Source of the DNA: an uncultured Alphaproteobacteria bacterium
Lineage (GTDB): Bacteria > Pseudomonadota > Alphaproteobacteria > Rhodobacterales > Rhodobacteraceae
Direction: 5' to 3'
Assembly: GCA_902576905.1 (NCBI GenBank)
Contig: CACGWW010000011.1
Location: 1 to 51,715, forward strand
DNA: 51,715 nt
Of the stretch, positions 33,501 through 42,562 are shown in pieces. Position numbers and translations under genes: made by a program. Within the stretch, counting starts at the first letter, position 1, and every line of letters begins with the position of its first letter. The notes under the pieces are model-generated. The model saw only the letters and a program-made list of their open reading frames with translations, was not told the origin of the DNA and did not search any database.

Positions 33501-34124
33501 TTGAATATAAAAATAGTTGGTAAAAATATTGAACTTGGAGAATCGTTTCAAGTTTACAGTAGTGCTAGGATAGGCGAAGTTCTTAACAAATATTCATATG
33601 ACGCCGTTAGCACTCAAATAACTTTAGAAAAAAGAATTGGGAACTTCAAAGCTAAGTTAAAAGTATATCTCAAGAATAAAATTGAATTAGATGCAACCGG
33701 TAGAGGAAAGGATGCAAATACCAGTTATGAGGATGCCTTAGATCATATAGAAAAAAAACTAAGGCGTTATCATAGAAGGATGAAAAGTCACAGGAATTAT
33801 GAAAATAAAAATATTTCATCAACTGATGAACCATTAAGGATTTATCAAAGTGTTTTGAATTTAGATGAAGATGAGATAGATGGTAACGATGGGGATAGTA
33901 TGCCTGTGATTGCAGAATTATCTTACAAGATAGACGAAATGACAGTTGAACAAGCTGTTATTCGCCTAGAATTAGAAAATGAAAGTTGCATATTCTTCAG
34001 AAATGCTTCGCATTCAGGCTTAAACTTAGTTTACTATCGGAAGGATGGTAACATTGGTTGGATTGATCCAAGAGGAAGTCGAGAGAAAACCATAGCCAAA
34101 AACCACAACTCCTCGGAGAATTAG
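33501..34124 (+). CDS. hpf: Long-form ribosome hibernation-promoting factor
   Basis: 207 residues. The N-terminal S30AE/YfiA domain (1-100: MNIKIVGKNIELGE start, basic helix KKLRRYHRRMKSH) and a C-terminal dimerisation domain (about 145-200: MTVEQAVIRLELENE, FRNASHSGLNLVYYRKDGNIGWIDP) give the long form that makes 100S ribosome dimers. It starts at TTG; no ATG or GTG is available at the family's N-terminus, and GGGAG is 12 nt upstream. Usual alphaproteobacterial neighbours (rpoN, ptsN) are absent. Confidence 0.93.
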   Translation: MNIKIVGKNIELGESFQVYSSARIGEVLNKYSYDAVSTQITLEKRIGNFKAKLKVYLKNKIELDATGRGKDANTSYEDALDHIEKKLRRYHRRMKSHRNYENKNISSTDEPLRIYQSVLNLDEDEIDGNDGDSMPVIAELSYKIDEMTVEQAVIRLELENESCIFFRNASHSGLNLVYYRKDGNIGWIDPRGSREKTIAKNHNSSEN

Positions 34125-34140
34125 TAAAAACGAGTGCATT

Positions 34141-34587
34141 ATGAATGAAGAGGAAATCATATCCCTTTTTTACGCAAAGAGTCATTCGGAAACTTATGAA
34201 GTATTATTTCCCCTAGCACAAAGAGGTAATAAATTTGCCAATTATTTTATAGGTAATATGCTCATTTCACCTATAGATCAGACTGTTGATGCAGACATTC
34301 TTGGAGGGCTTAGTTACTTAAAATTGTCTGCAAAAGCTGGGTATCCCCCAGCGCTTGAATTTTTAGGGAATCTATATGCTTATAACGAAAAGGTAAAAAA
34401 TGACTTAGTTGCTGCACATACTTTTTTTTATCTTGCAGCTTTAGTCGATAATAAAGTTGATATAGGATATCATTTATTGATTGAAGATGAATTTGGCATT
34501 TCTCAGGACAATATAACTAAATCTAAGAAGCTCGCAGAAGATTGTATGGCAGTTGGTCTAGCAAACTGTGAATTACTTAATGAATAA
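34141..34587 (+). CDS. Sel1/TPR-like repeat protein
   Basis: 148 residues without a signal peptide. Helical pairs such as GGLSYLKLSAKAGYPPALEF and NDLVAAHTFFYLAAL resemble Sel1-like repeats. Probably a cytoplasmic protein-interaction scaffold. It begins 16 nt after hpf and may be co-transcribed. No catalytic motif. Confidence 0.75.
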   Translation: MNEEEIISLFYAKSHSETYEVLFPLAQRGNKFANYFIGNMLISPIDQTVDADILGGLSYLKLSAKAGYPPALEFLGNLYAYNEKVKNDLVAAHTFFYLAALVDNKVDIGYHLLIEDEFGISQDNITKSKKLAEDCMAVGLANCELLNE

Positions 34588-34641
34588 GGAAGTTATATAA
34601 TACATTATGGCAAAACTGAAAGTTTTTAATAATCAAAGAAT

Positions 34642-35796
34642 ATGAAAAGTTCCAAGAGAAGTATAATAGATCCCTTCATTGTGATGGATATCATGGAAAG
34701 AGCTAGTTCACTTGAGCAAAAAGGACAAACAGTTGTGCATATGGAAGTTGGACAGCCAGGAACCTCAGCGCCAGAAGCTGCTAAGGATTTCTTAAAGAAA
34801 GCCATGGAAGATAATCCAATGGGTTATACAGTAGCTCTAGGGCTGCCTGATTTACGAAAAAAAATTGCTGAATTATATGGCGATTGGTATGGACTGGATG
34901 TCGATTGGAACAGGATCATAATAACTGGGGGTTCATCGGCAGGGTTTATCCTCGCTTTTACCGCACTCTTTGACAAGCTTGACAAAGTGGGGTTAGCTAA
35001 TCCAGGCTATCCCAGTTATCGGCAAATAATGAAAACCCTCAATTTAGATCCGGTTCTTATAAATACTACTGAAAAAAATAAATTTCAACCTACTCCAAGT
35101 GATCTAAGCCATAATAATATAAATGGCTTATTAATTGCCTCACCAGGAAATCCTACTGGATCTATGATTGATAGAGAGCCTTTGGAGGCTTTAGTAAATT
35201 ATTGTGCAGATAGAAAGATCTCACTAATTAGTGATGAAATATACCACGGCATACAATACGATATGCAACCTTCAACTGTCTTAGAGTTTAGTGATAACTG
35301 CTATATCATAAACTCATTTTCAAAATATTTTTCGATGACAGGCTGGAGAATAGGTTGGATTGTTGTTCCTAAAGAACATGTAAGGATAGTTGAAAGAATA
35401 CAGCAGAATATGTTTATATGTGCTTCTCACGCCAGTCAAATTTTAGCACTTGGAGCGTTTGAGGGTAAAGTGGAATTAGAAAAAAACCTCACGACTTACA
35501 GAGAGAATAGAGAGAATCTATTAAATGCGTTACCTGAATTTGGTTTTAATAATATAGCGCCGCCAGACGGCGCCTTTTATTTATATATAGATATCAGTGA
35601 GTTTTCGTCTGATAGCTATGATTTTGTAAAAAAAATGTTAGATGTTGGAGGGGTAGCGATAACACCTGGGATAGATTTTGATCCAATAAATGGAAAGTCA
35701 AAGATTAGGTTATCTTATGCTAGAAGCACACCCGAGATATTAAATGGTATAGAGAGAATAAAAAAATTTATGAAAGAAAAGAAATATCTTCAATAA
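34642..35796 (+). CDS. Class I/II PLP aminotransferase
   Basis: 384 residues, fold-type I. Visible elements: ASPGNPTGS (substrate/PLP Asn), SDEIYHGI (PLP Asp-Tyr) and the lysine in NSFSKYFSMTGWRIGW. It resembles aspartate/aromatic-type aminotransferases; the preferred amino acid cannot be read. Followed 17 nt later by an SDR gene, suggesting a two-step conversion. Confidence 0.88.
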   Translation: MKSSKRSIIDPFIVMDIMERASSLEQKGQTVVHMEVGQPGTSAPEAAKDFLKKAMEDNPMGYTVALGLPDLRKKIAELYGDWYGLDVDWNRIIITGGSSAGFILAFTALFDKLDKVGLANPGYPSYRQIMKTLNLDPVLINTTEKNKFQPTPSDLSHNNINGLLIASPGNPTGSMIDREPLEALVNYCADRKISLISDEIYHGIQYDMQPSTVLEFSDNCYIINSFSKYFSMTGWRIGWIVVPKEHVRIVERIQQNMFICASHASQILALGAFEGKVELEKNLTTYRENRENLLNALPEFGFNNIAPPDGAFYLYIDISEFSSDSYDFVKKMLDVGGVAITPGIDFDPINGKSKIRLSYARSTPEILNGIERIKKFMKEKKYLQ

Positions 35797-35813
35797 AAAA
35801 ACAAACATAAAAG

Positions 35814-36668
35814 ATGGGATTGGTTATGGTAAAAAGATTAGTGGATAAAGTAGTTGTTATTACAGGAGCTACAAGCGGCATAGGGCTAGAAATAGCAAAA
35901 TATTCAATTTCTCAAGGAGCTGAAGTGGTGATTTCTGGTAGGAGAGAAAACGAAGGAAAAAAAATAGTAATGGAGCTAGGAGAGAGGTGCAGATTTATCA
36001 AGTGTGATGTATTATACGAAGACCAGATCTGCGCACTCATTGAAGAAGTATTTAGTCACTACGGAAAAATTGATGCTATGTTCAATAATGCGGGCGCACC
36101 AGATTTTGTTAGAAATATTGAAGATATTTCTTACGATAAAATAAAGCATAGTCTAGATCTTCTGCTGACCAGTGTCATTATTGGGACCAGGGAAGTGACG
36201 AGAATTATGAGCAAGCAGAACAATGGCAGCATAGTGAATACAGCGAGTATTGCGGGCCATTGGGGAGGCTGTGGTGGTTCCGTTTATTCGGCAGCCAAAG
36301 CAGGGGTTATACACTTCAGCAAGGTTACTTCTCTTGAATTAGCGAAATATAATATACGAGTAAACTCAATTTCTCCTGGGGCAATAATAACCGAAATATT
36401 TGGTGTTGGTCAGAAATTATCGGGCGAAAAACTCTCTTCGAGTAATGATTATCTTAAATCAAGCGATGCCTTTAATGATTTTCAACCAATATCCCGAGCA
36501 GGATTGCCAGAAGATATTGCTAACTTGGCTATATATCTCGCCAGTGATGAAAGTACATTTGTAACTGGCCAAGATTTTGTCGTGGATGGAGGCTTATTGG
36601 CTGGTCGACCTCTCAACGTGGCAAGTGAATCCTTTAAAAGGATTAATAGGTCTCTGAAATCGATTTAA
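35814..36668 (+). CDS. Short-chain dehydrogenase/reductase (SDR)
   Basis: 284 residues, classical SDR: NAD(P)-binding TGATSGIG near residues 17-24, NNAG, catalytic Ser in NTASIAGHWGG and YxxxK as YSAAK, and a C-terminal DGGLLAG. An ATG four codons in (35826) is an equally possible start. A roughly 25-residue insert (LSGEKLSSSNDYLKSSD region) follows the substrate loop. Substrate unknown; runs with the aminotransferase. Confidence 0.88.
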   Translation: MGLVMVKRLVDKVVVITGATSGIGLEIAKYSISQGAEVVISGRRENEGKKIVMELGERCRFIKCDVLYEDQICALIEEVFSHYGKIDAMFNNAGAPDFVRNIEDISYDKIKHSLDLLLTSVIIGTREVTRIMSKQNNGSIVNTASIAGHWGGCGGSVYSAAKAGVIHFSKVTSLELAKYNIRVNSISPGAIITEIFGVGQKLSGEKLSSSNDYLKSSDAFNDFQPISRAGLPEDIANLAIYLASDESTFVTGQDFVVDGGLLAGRPLNVASESFKRINRSLKSI

Positions 36669-36694
36669 ATTTCATTTGTAAGCTCATTAGTTTT

Positions 36695-37114
36695 TTAACC
36701 AAGAAGTTGGCTAAAAAGCAAAGGGTTTTCTATTAAAAACATTGCGACGGCGGTAGCACTTATAGCGGAACCAATCATAATGGCTCGATCTCCCCACTGC
36801 ATACCTACATAAATCCATCCTATCGCGCTTATCAAGTAAGCTAGCTGTCCAAAAAGGTATACTTCGGCAGAGATAAGAAATACTCCCATAACTCCTAAAA
36901 TCATAGAGCTCCACTTCACATACCAATCTCTTGTCCCTGTCGGTGTCAGGGGTTTGATATCATCATATTCTCCCTGTAATTCTTCAAGTTCTTGCGCAAG
37001 ACGCTTTTTTTCTGCTGCCAATTCCATAGCCAGTCTCCCGGCTTTTGAAGTAATATTATGCATCTTGCCAGATTCTGCTGCTTCACTAATTTCATCATGC
37101 TCTATTTCTTTGCC
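36695..37114 (-). CDS. Small membrane protein with N-terminal coiled coil
   Basis: 139 residues from ATG 37114, chosen for its GGAG Shine-Dalgarno 7 nt upstream; the longer frame to 37171 lacks one. Residues about 25-55 are a charged coiled coil (AAEKKRLAQELEELQGEYDD), followed by about three hydrophobic segments. Family not recognised. Convergent with the SDR gene; divergent from the Sel1 protein across a 262-bp region with inverted repeats. Confidence 0.75.
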   Translation of the reverse strand, partial: GKEIEHDEISEAAESGKMHNITSKAGRLAMELAAEKKRLAQELEELQGEYDDIKPLTPTGTRDWYVKWSSMILGVMGVFLISAEVYLFGQLAYLISAIGWIYVGMQWGDRAIMIGSAISATAVAMFLIENPLLFSQLLG

Positions 37115-37187
37115 CATATTGCATCTCCAATTTAAATAGTGCATAACTACAAAAATTATTGTCTTTTTCAAGTATTTATTTTCATGG

Positions 37188-37204
37188 TGCCTAAGTTTTA
37201 GGCA
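37188..37204. promoter_or_regulatory. Inverted repeat in divergent intergenic region
   Basis: TGCCTAA (37188-37194) and TTAGGCA (37198-37204) are perfect 7-bp arms around a 3-nt centre. The site lies 74 bp from the membrane-protein start and about 170 bp from the Sel1-protein start. Operator-like size. Confidence 0.4.
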
Positions 37205-37265
37205 TATAGTGTGAAGTTATTATCGAACAGAGGTTTAGTAAAATATTTTCTTATTAATTCACAGG

Positions 37266-37290
37266 GTTTTCCACAGATTATATGGAAAAC
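37266..37290. promoter_or_regulatory. Second inverted repeat in the same divergent region
   Basis: GTTTTCCA (37266-37273) and TGGAAAAC (37283-37290) are perfect 8-bp arms with a 9-nt spacer. TTTTCCACA within it differs from a DnaA box (TTATCCACA) at one position, but only one such box is present. More likely an operator or an RNA hairpin. Confidence 0.4.
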
Positions 37291-37376
37291 ATTCAATAAA
37301 AGACAAAGTAAATAAAATATGATTTAAATACATTTATCTATATAACTAAGAGAACTCATTACCGAATAACAAATTC

Positions 37377-38144
37377 ATGTCTACAATATTTGCTAAAAAT
37401 GACTTTTCAAAAATAACCACGATCTTATTATTCTTTTGGATATATATGTACAGTGGGCCTTCTCTAGCAGGTTCGCCTAAAAACTTAATAAGGGAAGGGC
37501 TGAATTTTTATGATAAAGGAAACTATGCTGATGCCCTGCAGAGTTGGAAATCTGCTTCTGAAGTAGGCAGTAGAGAGGCTGATTTTCTTTTGGGCTTCTT
37601 ATATGATGGAGTTTTGCAGGATGATAAAGAAGCATTATCCTTCTTCACAAAAGCAGCTTCTTCCGGTCACATACAGGCACAAATCAATGTTGGACTGAAG
37701 TATGAAAAGGGTGAAGGAACAAAGATTGATAAAGAAAAAGCTCTTTATTGGTATTCGCAAGCGGCATTTAATCAAGACGATAATGCTCAATTTAGGCTCG
37801 CATCTTTATTACAAGAAGAATTTGGAAATTTTAAAGAAAGTCACTTCTGGTTTTCAAAATCAGCTCAACTAGGAAATCCAGAGGCACACTTAGCGCTAGC
37901 TACAAATTTTATTTTAGGACGTGGCGTAGACAAAAACTTAACTCTTGCTCACGTAAGTTGCAATTTGGCAACTTTACTTTCAAGAGATATTGGAAGTATT
38001 AGTAGAAGTATTCAGCTAAGAACTGAGCTAGAAGCAAAGATGTCCGCGGACCAAATAAAGAGAGCTGAAAAGCTATCGAGAAAATGTATTGAAAAAAAGT
38101 TTAAAGAGTGTATGAATTATTTGGAAGCGGATATAAGGCAGTAA
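37377..38144 (+). CDS. Secreted Sel1-repeat protein
   Basis: 255 residues with a signal peptide (hydrophobic about 13-30, cleavage near SLA|GS). Then about four to five Sel1-like repeats, for example KAASSGHIQAQINVGLKYEKG and QAAFNQDDNAQFRLASLLQE. Periplasmic scaffold, function unknown. No Shine-Dalgarno is evident. The next gene, a small lipoprotein, begins one nucleotide after its stop. Confidence 0.83.
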   Translation: MSTIFAKNDFSKITTILLFFWIYMYSGPSLAGSPKNLIREGLNFYDKGNYADALQSWKSASEVGSREADFLLGFLYDGVLQDDKEALSFFTKAASSGHIQAQINVGLKYEKGEGTKIDKEKALYWYSQAAFNQDDNAQFRLASLLQEEFGNFKESHFWFSKSAQLGNPEAHLALATNFILGRGVDKNLTLAHVSCNLATLLSRDIGSISRSIQLRTELEAKMSADQIKRAEKLSRKCIEKKFKECMNYLEADIRQ

Positions 38145-38145
38145 A

Positions 38146-38361
38146 ATGAAAAAAATCATTTGTGGTTTGATCACATTAAGCGTGCTTGCATGTTGTTCTG
38201 GACCACGTTATTTCAATAGCCCTTCTGACTTTGTAGGTGGTAACAGGGCAGTTGCTGTCGAAACACATTGTGCTAGAAAAGCTGGTGCAAATGGTTCGAA
38301 CAAAGATAGCGTTATGTATAAATTATGCGAACAATCATTTACTACCCACTACGGAAAGTAG
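38146..38361 (+). CDS. Small lipoprotein with C-x(n)-C motif
   Basis: 71 residues. Signal with lipobox LACC (C16 or C17). The mature chain holds HCARKAGANGSNKDSVMYKLC, which resembles the two-cysteine motif of the 97-residue lipoprotein at 7450-7743. Coupled to the Sel1-repeat gene. Function unknown. Confidence 0.72.
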   Translation: MKKIICGLITLSVLACCSGPRYFNSPSDFVGGNRAVAVETHCARKAGANGSNKDSVMYKLCEQSFTTHYGK

Positions 38362-38362
38362 T

Positions 38363-39304
38363 CTAAGATAATAAGTAGATCCAAAATGACGAAGTAAAAA
38401 TAGTAAGTCCGGTTGAAACCAAAATAGTAGAGGCTACCACATCCCTACATTCACCATAAATATTAGCAAAAAAATAGGCATTTAATCCAGGAGCCATGGC
38501 AGCCATAACAATTGCATTTCTTAATAACTCTATTTCAATATCCCAAGAATATACTCCCCATAGATAAACAAATGCAGGCTGAATAATCAGAGAGGTAATT
38601 ATTATTGTAAAAGGTATTTTGAAAGATTTGGTTATTCTATAGTAATACAAAACGCCTCCCATTGTAAAAAGTGAAATAGGTATAATCCATACTGTTCCTT
38701 GTTTTAATAAATCCTCAGTATGGGTTGAAAATTCTAATTTTAGTAAGTTGAAACTTATACCTAATAAAATTCCAATAGCTAGGTTATTGAGAACAATTGC
38801 TTTGAAAGCACTTTTTAGGGAAACTAGAAATGTGTTTTTTTTATTTTTAGCATCAGCGACCTCTATAAATGCTATGCCGACTAAATAGCAAAGTGGCGCA
38901 TGTCCGATTATAATTGTATAATTTATGAAAAGACTGTCGGCTCCAAAGGCAAGTTCACTAATTGGTAGCCCCAACAAAACTCCATTAGAGAACATCCCAC
39001 AAAATCCAAGTATTATGGAACTCTTATAAGGTTGCTCAAATATGAAATAGCTAGCACCGCTTATTATAAAAAATGAAATTACCATTGAGCTGTAGAAACA
39101 AATTAAGATTCTGAAATCGAAGGCTTTATCTAGGTCAAGTATTGCTAAGTTGAAAAATAAAAGAAAGGGTATGCCAAAATCCTGACAAAATTTTGTTAGG
39201 CCATCAACTGAATGTCTTTTCAATAACTGGATATAAGAAGAAATGAAGCCTATCGTCACTAATATAAAAACTGGCAGAATTACAAGAGCTATTTCGAGAA
39301 GCAT
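38363..39304 (-). CDS. AEC (auxin efflux carrier) family transporter
   Basis: 313 residues with about ten hydrophobic segments in two inverted halves. Typical features are the opening IALVILPVFILVTIGF, and GVLLGLPISELAFG at the broken helix of the first half. Members export or import carboxylates such as malate or malonate. Overlaps the MBL gene by 1 nt, downstream of a housekeeping cluster. Substrate unknown. Confidence 0.88.
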   Translation of the reverse strand: MLLEIALVILPVFILVTIGFISSYIQLLKRHSVDGLTKFCQDFGIPFLLFFNLAILDLDKAFDFRILICFYSSMVISFFIISGASYFIFEQPYKSSIILGFCGMFSNGVLLGLPISELAFGADSLFINYTIIIGHAPLCYLVGIAFIEVADAKNKKNTFLVSLKSAFKAIVLNNLAIGILLGISFNLLKLEFSTHTEDLLKQGTVWIIPISLFTMGGVLYYYRITKSFKIPFTIIITSLIIQPAFVYLWGVYSWDIEIELLRNAIVMAAMAPGLNAYFFANIYGECRDVVASTILVSTGLTIFTSSFWIYLLS

Positions 39305-40098
39305 TATTTCAGTTTTACTTCAAGCCCATCAAATGCTGGTTCAATGTTATTTGGCAGCTCTTTTTTAAGTTCAGAGTAATCTAGATCATTGTGTAAGTTA
39401 GTTAAAATAGCTCGTTTTGGGTCCAGCTTTTTTAGCCAGCCAAGTGTTTTTTCTAGGTGAGTATGAGATGGATGAGGATCTCTACGAAGCGCATCAATTA
39501 TTAAAATGTCAAGATTTTCTAATTCCTTCCAACTGTCAAGCGGTATATTTAGAACATCAGGAATATATGCCAATTTATCTATTTTGAAACCTAGAGACTC
39601 TATATCACCATGATTAACTGATAAAGGTTTAAAGGTGATTTCGCCTCCAGCACCCTGAACTTTTACATCTTTTGTCTCAATTAGATTCAATTTACAAATA
39701 GGTGGATACTTACTGTTTATCGGCGTTTGAAAAATATATGAGAAACCTTGTAATAATCTTTCCTGGGTTATTTTATCTGCCCATACCGGAATTTTTTCTT
39801 TTTTTCTGTAGGCTAATGTCCTTAAATCATCTATTCCATGAACATGGTCGGCATGTGAGTGGGTGTATAATACGGCATCTAAATTCGTAACTTTTGCTTG
39901 TAAAAGTTGTTCCCTCATATCTGGACCAGTATCTATAAGCACGGTCGTTTTTTTTGAGCTTGTAGTTCTTTCTACAAGCAAAGAGCACCTTAAGCGTCTA
40001 TTTTTTTTATTCATTGGATCACAATTTCCCCAACCAAAACCGACTCTTGGAACTCCACCAGATGATCCACTACCCAAAATTCTAAATTGATATGACAC
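39304..40098 (-). CDS. PhnP-like MBL-fold metallohydrolase
   Basis: 264 residues. N-terminal LGSGSSGGVPRVG and the metal motif THSHADHVHGIDDLR are complete, with distal SVNHGD and HLEKTLG histidines. It resembles phosphodiesterases of the PhnP/beta-lactamase-like group that sit next to tatD in alphaproteobacteria. Likely acts on a cyclic phosphate or nucleotide; substrate unknown. Starts 3 nt after tatD. Confidence 0.9.
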   Translation of the reverse strand: MSYQFRILGSGSSGGVPRVGFGWGNCDPMNKKNRRLRCSLLVERTTSSKKTTVLIDTGPDMREQLLQAKVTNLDAVLYTHSHADHVHGIDDLRTLAYRKKEKIPVWADKITQERLLQGFSYIFQTPINSKYPPICKLNLIETKDVKVQGAGGEITFKPLSVNHGDIESLGFKIDKLAYIPDVLNIPLDSWKELENLDILIIDALRRDPHPSHTHLEKTLGWLKKLDPKRAILTNLHNDLDYSELKKELPNNIEPAFDGLEVKLK

Positions 40099-40100
40099 AG

Positions 40101-40901
40101 CTAAAATGCTTTCTTAAACAGAGTAAAAAAATTTTTTGTAGTTTGAGTTCTGAAAAAGTCTTCATCAACATCAAGAACTTCTGCCCCTTTTTTAGCAATA
40201 AAGGAAACAAAAGCTGGTTCGTTAGATTTTCCACGATGTGGAACTGGGGCTAGATATGGGCTATCAGTTTCCACTAGGACTTTGTCAATCGGTACCTTTG
40301 CAAATATGTCTCTAAGACTTTGAGAGTTTTTAAAAGTAATAATGCCTGACATTGAAAGATAAAAACCTAAGTCAAGTACCTCCTCTGCTAAATAGGAACC
40401 GGAAGAAAAGCAGTGCATAACACATTGAAAAGAGCTTTTATGATATTGCTCAGACAAAATTTTCCCAATCTCTCTATCTGCATTTCTAGAGTGAATGATA
40501 ACTGGTAGATCTGCTTCTTTCGCTACTTCAATATGTTGTATCAGTGATTTTATTTGATCTTTTTTACTATCTGAAGAATAGTGAAAATCTAAACCAGTTT
40601 CACCCACTCCAATCATTTTTTTATGTGCGCAAATCGACAGTAAATCGTCGCTGTTAAATTTTAGATCATCTGATGGCTGGTTAGGATGTACCCCCGTTGC
40701 AAAAAATATTTCTTCGAACCTTTCGCTTAAAGAAATGGTTTTATTTATTTCTCTATAGTTTGTCCCGATAGTTAACATCTTTTGAACGCCCTCAGACTTC
40801 GCCCTACTTACAACACCAGATAAATCGTTGTTCAAGCTATTGAAGTCTAAATGACAATGGCTATCTATTAAAACTGATTTATTATTTTTTATATTTTTCA
40901 A
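40101..40901 (-). CDS. tatD: TatD-family deoxyribonuclease
   Basis: 266 residues. Metal-binding set: DSHCHLDF at the N-terminus, GETGLDFH, IIHSRNADREI, MHCFSSG, ETDSPYLAP. The start is TTG 40901; no ATG or GTG is available before the DSHCH motif, and the frame overlaps holB by 20 nt. 3'-5' DNase for DNA repair and fragment turnover. Part of the tmk-holB-tatD-MBL cluster; metG, often between holB and tatD, is missing here. Confidence 0.92.
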   Translation of the reverse strand: MKNIKNNKSVLIDSHCHLDFNSLNNDLSGVVSRAKSEGVQKMLTIGTNYREINKTISLSERFEEIFFATGVHPNQPSDDLKFNSDDLLSICAHKKMIGVGETGLDFHYSSDSKKDQIKSLIQHIEVAKEADLPVIIHSRNADREIGKILSEQYHKSSFQCVMHCFSSGSYLAEEVLDLGFYLSMSGIITFKNSQSLRDIFAKVPIDKVLVETDSPYLAPVPHRGKSNEPAFVSFIAKKGAEVLDVDEDFFRTQTTKNFFTLFKKAF

Positions 40902-41943
40902 AGGCCGATTCTATCATGTTTAAGGCTAGAAAGAGTACTTTTTTAGCTTCAACATTGTACTCTATTGATTGATGTCTCAAAAGTGAAATTTGAGGATACA
41001 AATTAGCTGCTATAAGGCTTATCTCTTCTTTAACGGATTTATTATTAATCAACAAATCGATTTCATTTTTTGCGATAGACGCGATTAACTTTAAAAGAAC
41101 ACCAAACGCAGATTTTTCAGGGTCGTCGTTACCAAGGTATTCTTTTTTCCCTGTTAATAATTTAATAGCTTTTCGTTTATTAAGGTTTGGTAGATCCAAA
41201 AATAGCTCCTTCATGCTATTAAAAAATTTAATGTAGTCTTTGTCTAGAAAGTTAAGAAGCTTTTTTACAGATCCATCGCAAGATGTCAGAGCGCCAGCCC
41301 TCTTAAGTAGATCAAAGTGATTTTCTTCAAATAAGCCCACAGTTATATTTCGAAGGTCATCCTCATTTAGTTTTTGGAAGCCAATTTTTTGGCATCTCGA
41401 AAGAATAGTTGGCAGTATAGATTGCTTGTTGTTTGACACTAAAATAAATAGAGTATTTTTTGGCGGTTCTTCAAGCATTTTTAATAGGGAATTTGATGCA
41501 GAAATGTTTAGATCTTCTGTCGTATCAACTATGCAGACTTTGTAAGAGTAGTCAGTCGAAGATAAATAGAATTTTCTACTGAGTTCTCGTATATCCTCAA
41601 TAGAAATATTCTTCTGAAAAACCTTCCTTTTGTCATCCCATTTTCTTTTGCAGAAGTAAATATTGTTTGCACGAATAGAAGCATTTGGATTTCTTAGATC
41701 TTTTTCAGAGAGATAACTCAGATTGTCTCCTTTTAATACGCCATTATTGGATAATACTTTTGCCACATTTAATGCAAGAGAAGCTTTGCCAATCCCAACT
41801 GGTCCGTGAAAAAGCCATGCGTTAGGAATTTGGTTAGCTCTAATGCAATTAAGTAGGAAAGCTATCTGTTCTCTATGCCCAAAAACAAAGGGATTTTGCA
41901 CTTTAGACGGTCCTGAAAACTCGTGAGTTTCTTTTTCTATCAT
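40882..41943 (-). CDS. holB: DNA polymerase III subunit delta'
   Basis: 353 residues. AAA+ clamp-loader fold with Walker A-like HGPVGIGKASLAL, LLKMLEEPPKNTLFILVSNN and the SRC motif LSRCQKIGF. The single CKRKWDD cysteine region is reduced relative to the usual zinc module. It loads the sliding clamp as part of the gamma complex. Starts one nucleotide after the tmk stop. Confidence 0.92.
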   Translation of the reverse strand: MIEKETHEFSGPSKVQNPFVFGHREQIAFLLNCIRANQIPNAWLFHGPVGIGKASLALNVAKVLSNNGVLKGDNLSYLSEKDLRNPNASIRANNIYFCKRKWDDKRKVFQKNISIEDIRELSRKFYLSSTDYSYKVCIVDTTEDLNISASNSLLKMLEEPPKNTLFILVSNNKQSILPTILSRCQKIGFQKLNEDDLRNITVGLFEENHFDLLKRAGALTSCDGSVKKLLNFLDKDYIKFFNSMKELFLDLPNLNKRKAIKLLTGKKEYLGNDDPEKSAFGVLLKLIASIAKNEIDLLINNKSVKEEISLIAANLYPQISLLRHQSIEYNVEAKKVLFLALNMIESAFEKYKK

Positions 41944-41944
41944 A

Positions 41945-42562
41945 TCACTTAACTAGGGTCTCTACGCTTTTGATTATTTGGGCAGCTACTTGCTGTGGTG
42001 ATCGATTTCCATCAACTATCTTTATTCTGTCACTATGTTTGTTTGCAATATCTAAAAAGTTTTGTCGAAGTTGGCGTTGAAAGTTAATTCCATAGTTTTC
42101 AAATCTATCTTCGTCATTTGCTCTGTTTAATGCACGGTCTAAAGCGATTTCAGGATCCATATCAATAAGAAATGTGATATCTGGACTAATACCTATAAGG
42201 TCAAATAATAATAGGCTCAATTTTTTTGCCCGAGGGCTTCGCATTCCCTGATAAACTATTGTACTATCCATGAATCGGTCACATATAACAATTTTATTGT
42301 CTTCAATGCCTGGTTTAATAACTTTTTCGACATGATCATTTCTAGCAGCCATGAAAAGCAATGCTTCTGACTCAACTGACCACTGAAAATTATTCTCCCT
42401 GAGAAGGATTTTCCTTATTTCATGTGCCCCTTCAGTACCTCCCGGTTCCTCGGTCCTAACAAAAGATTTTTTCTGCTTAGCAAAGTATTTTGCAAGAAGA
42501 CTTATTTGAGTAGATTTTCCAGAACCATCAATCCCTTCAAAACTAATAAAAATACCTTTCAT
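41945..42562 (-). CDS. tmk: Thymidylate kinase
   Basis: 205 residues. P-loop FEGIDGSGKSTQ (8-19), dTMP-binding DRFMDSTIVYQG, and the LID-region sequence LDRALNRANDEDRFE. Phosphorylates dTMP to dTDP. Overlaps the carboxypeptidase stop by 1 nt. Normal length. Confidence 0.95.
   Translation of the reverse strand: MKGIFISFEGIDGSGKSTQISLLAKYFAKQKKSFVRTEEPGGTEGAHEIRKILLRENNFQWSVESEALLFMAARNDHVEKVIKPGIEDNKIVICDRFMDSTIVYQGMRSPRAKKLSLLLFDLIGISPDITFLIDMDPEIALDRALNRANDEDRFENYGINFQRQLRQNFLDIANKHSDRIKIVDGNRSPQQVAAQIIKSVETLVK

Noticed and set aside
37266-37290. Possible replication origin because of a DnaA-box-like TTTTCCACA
   Set aside because: Only one imperfect box, no cluster and no origin-linked genes; explained better as part of an inverted repeat.
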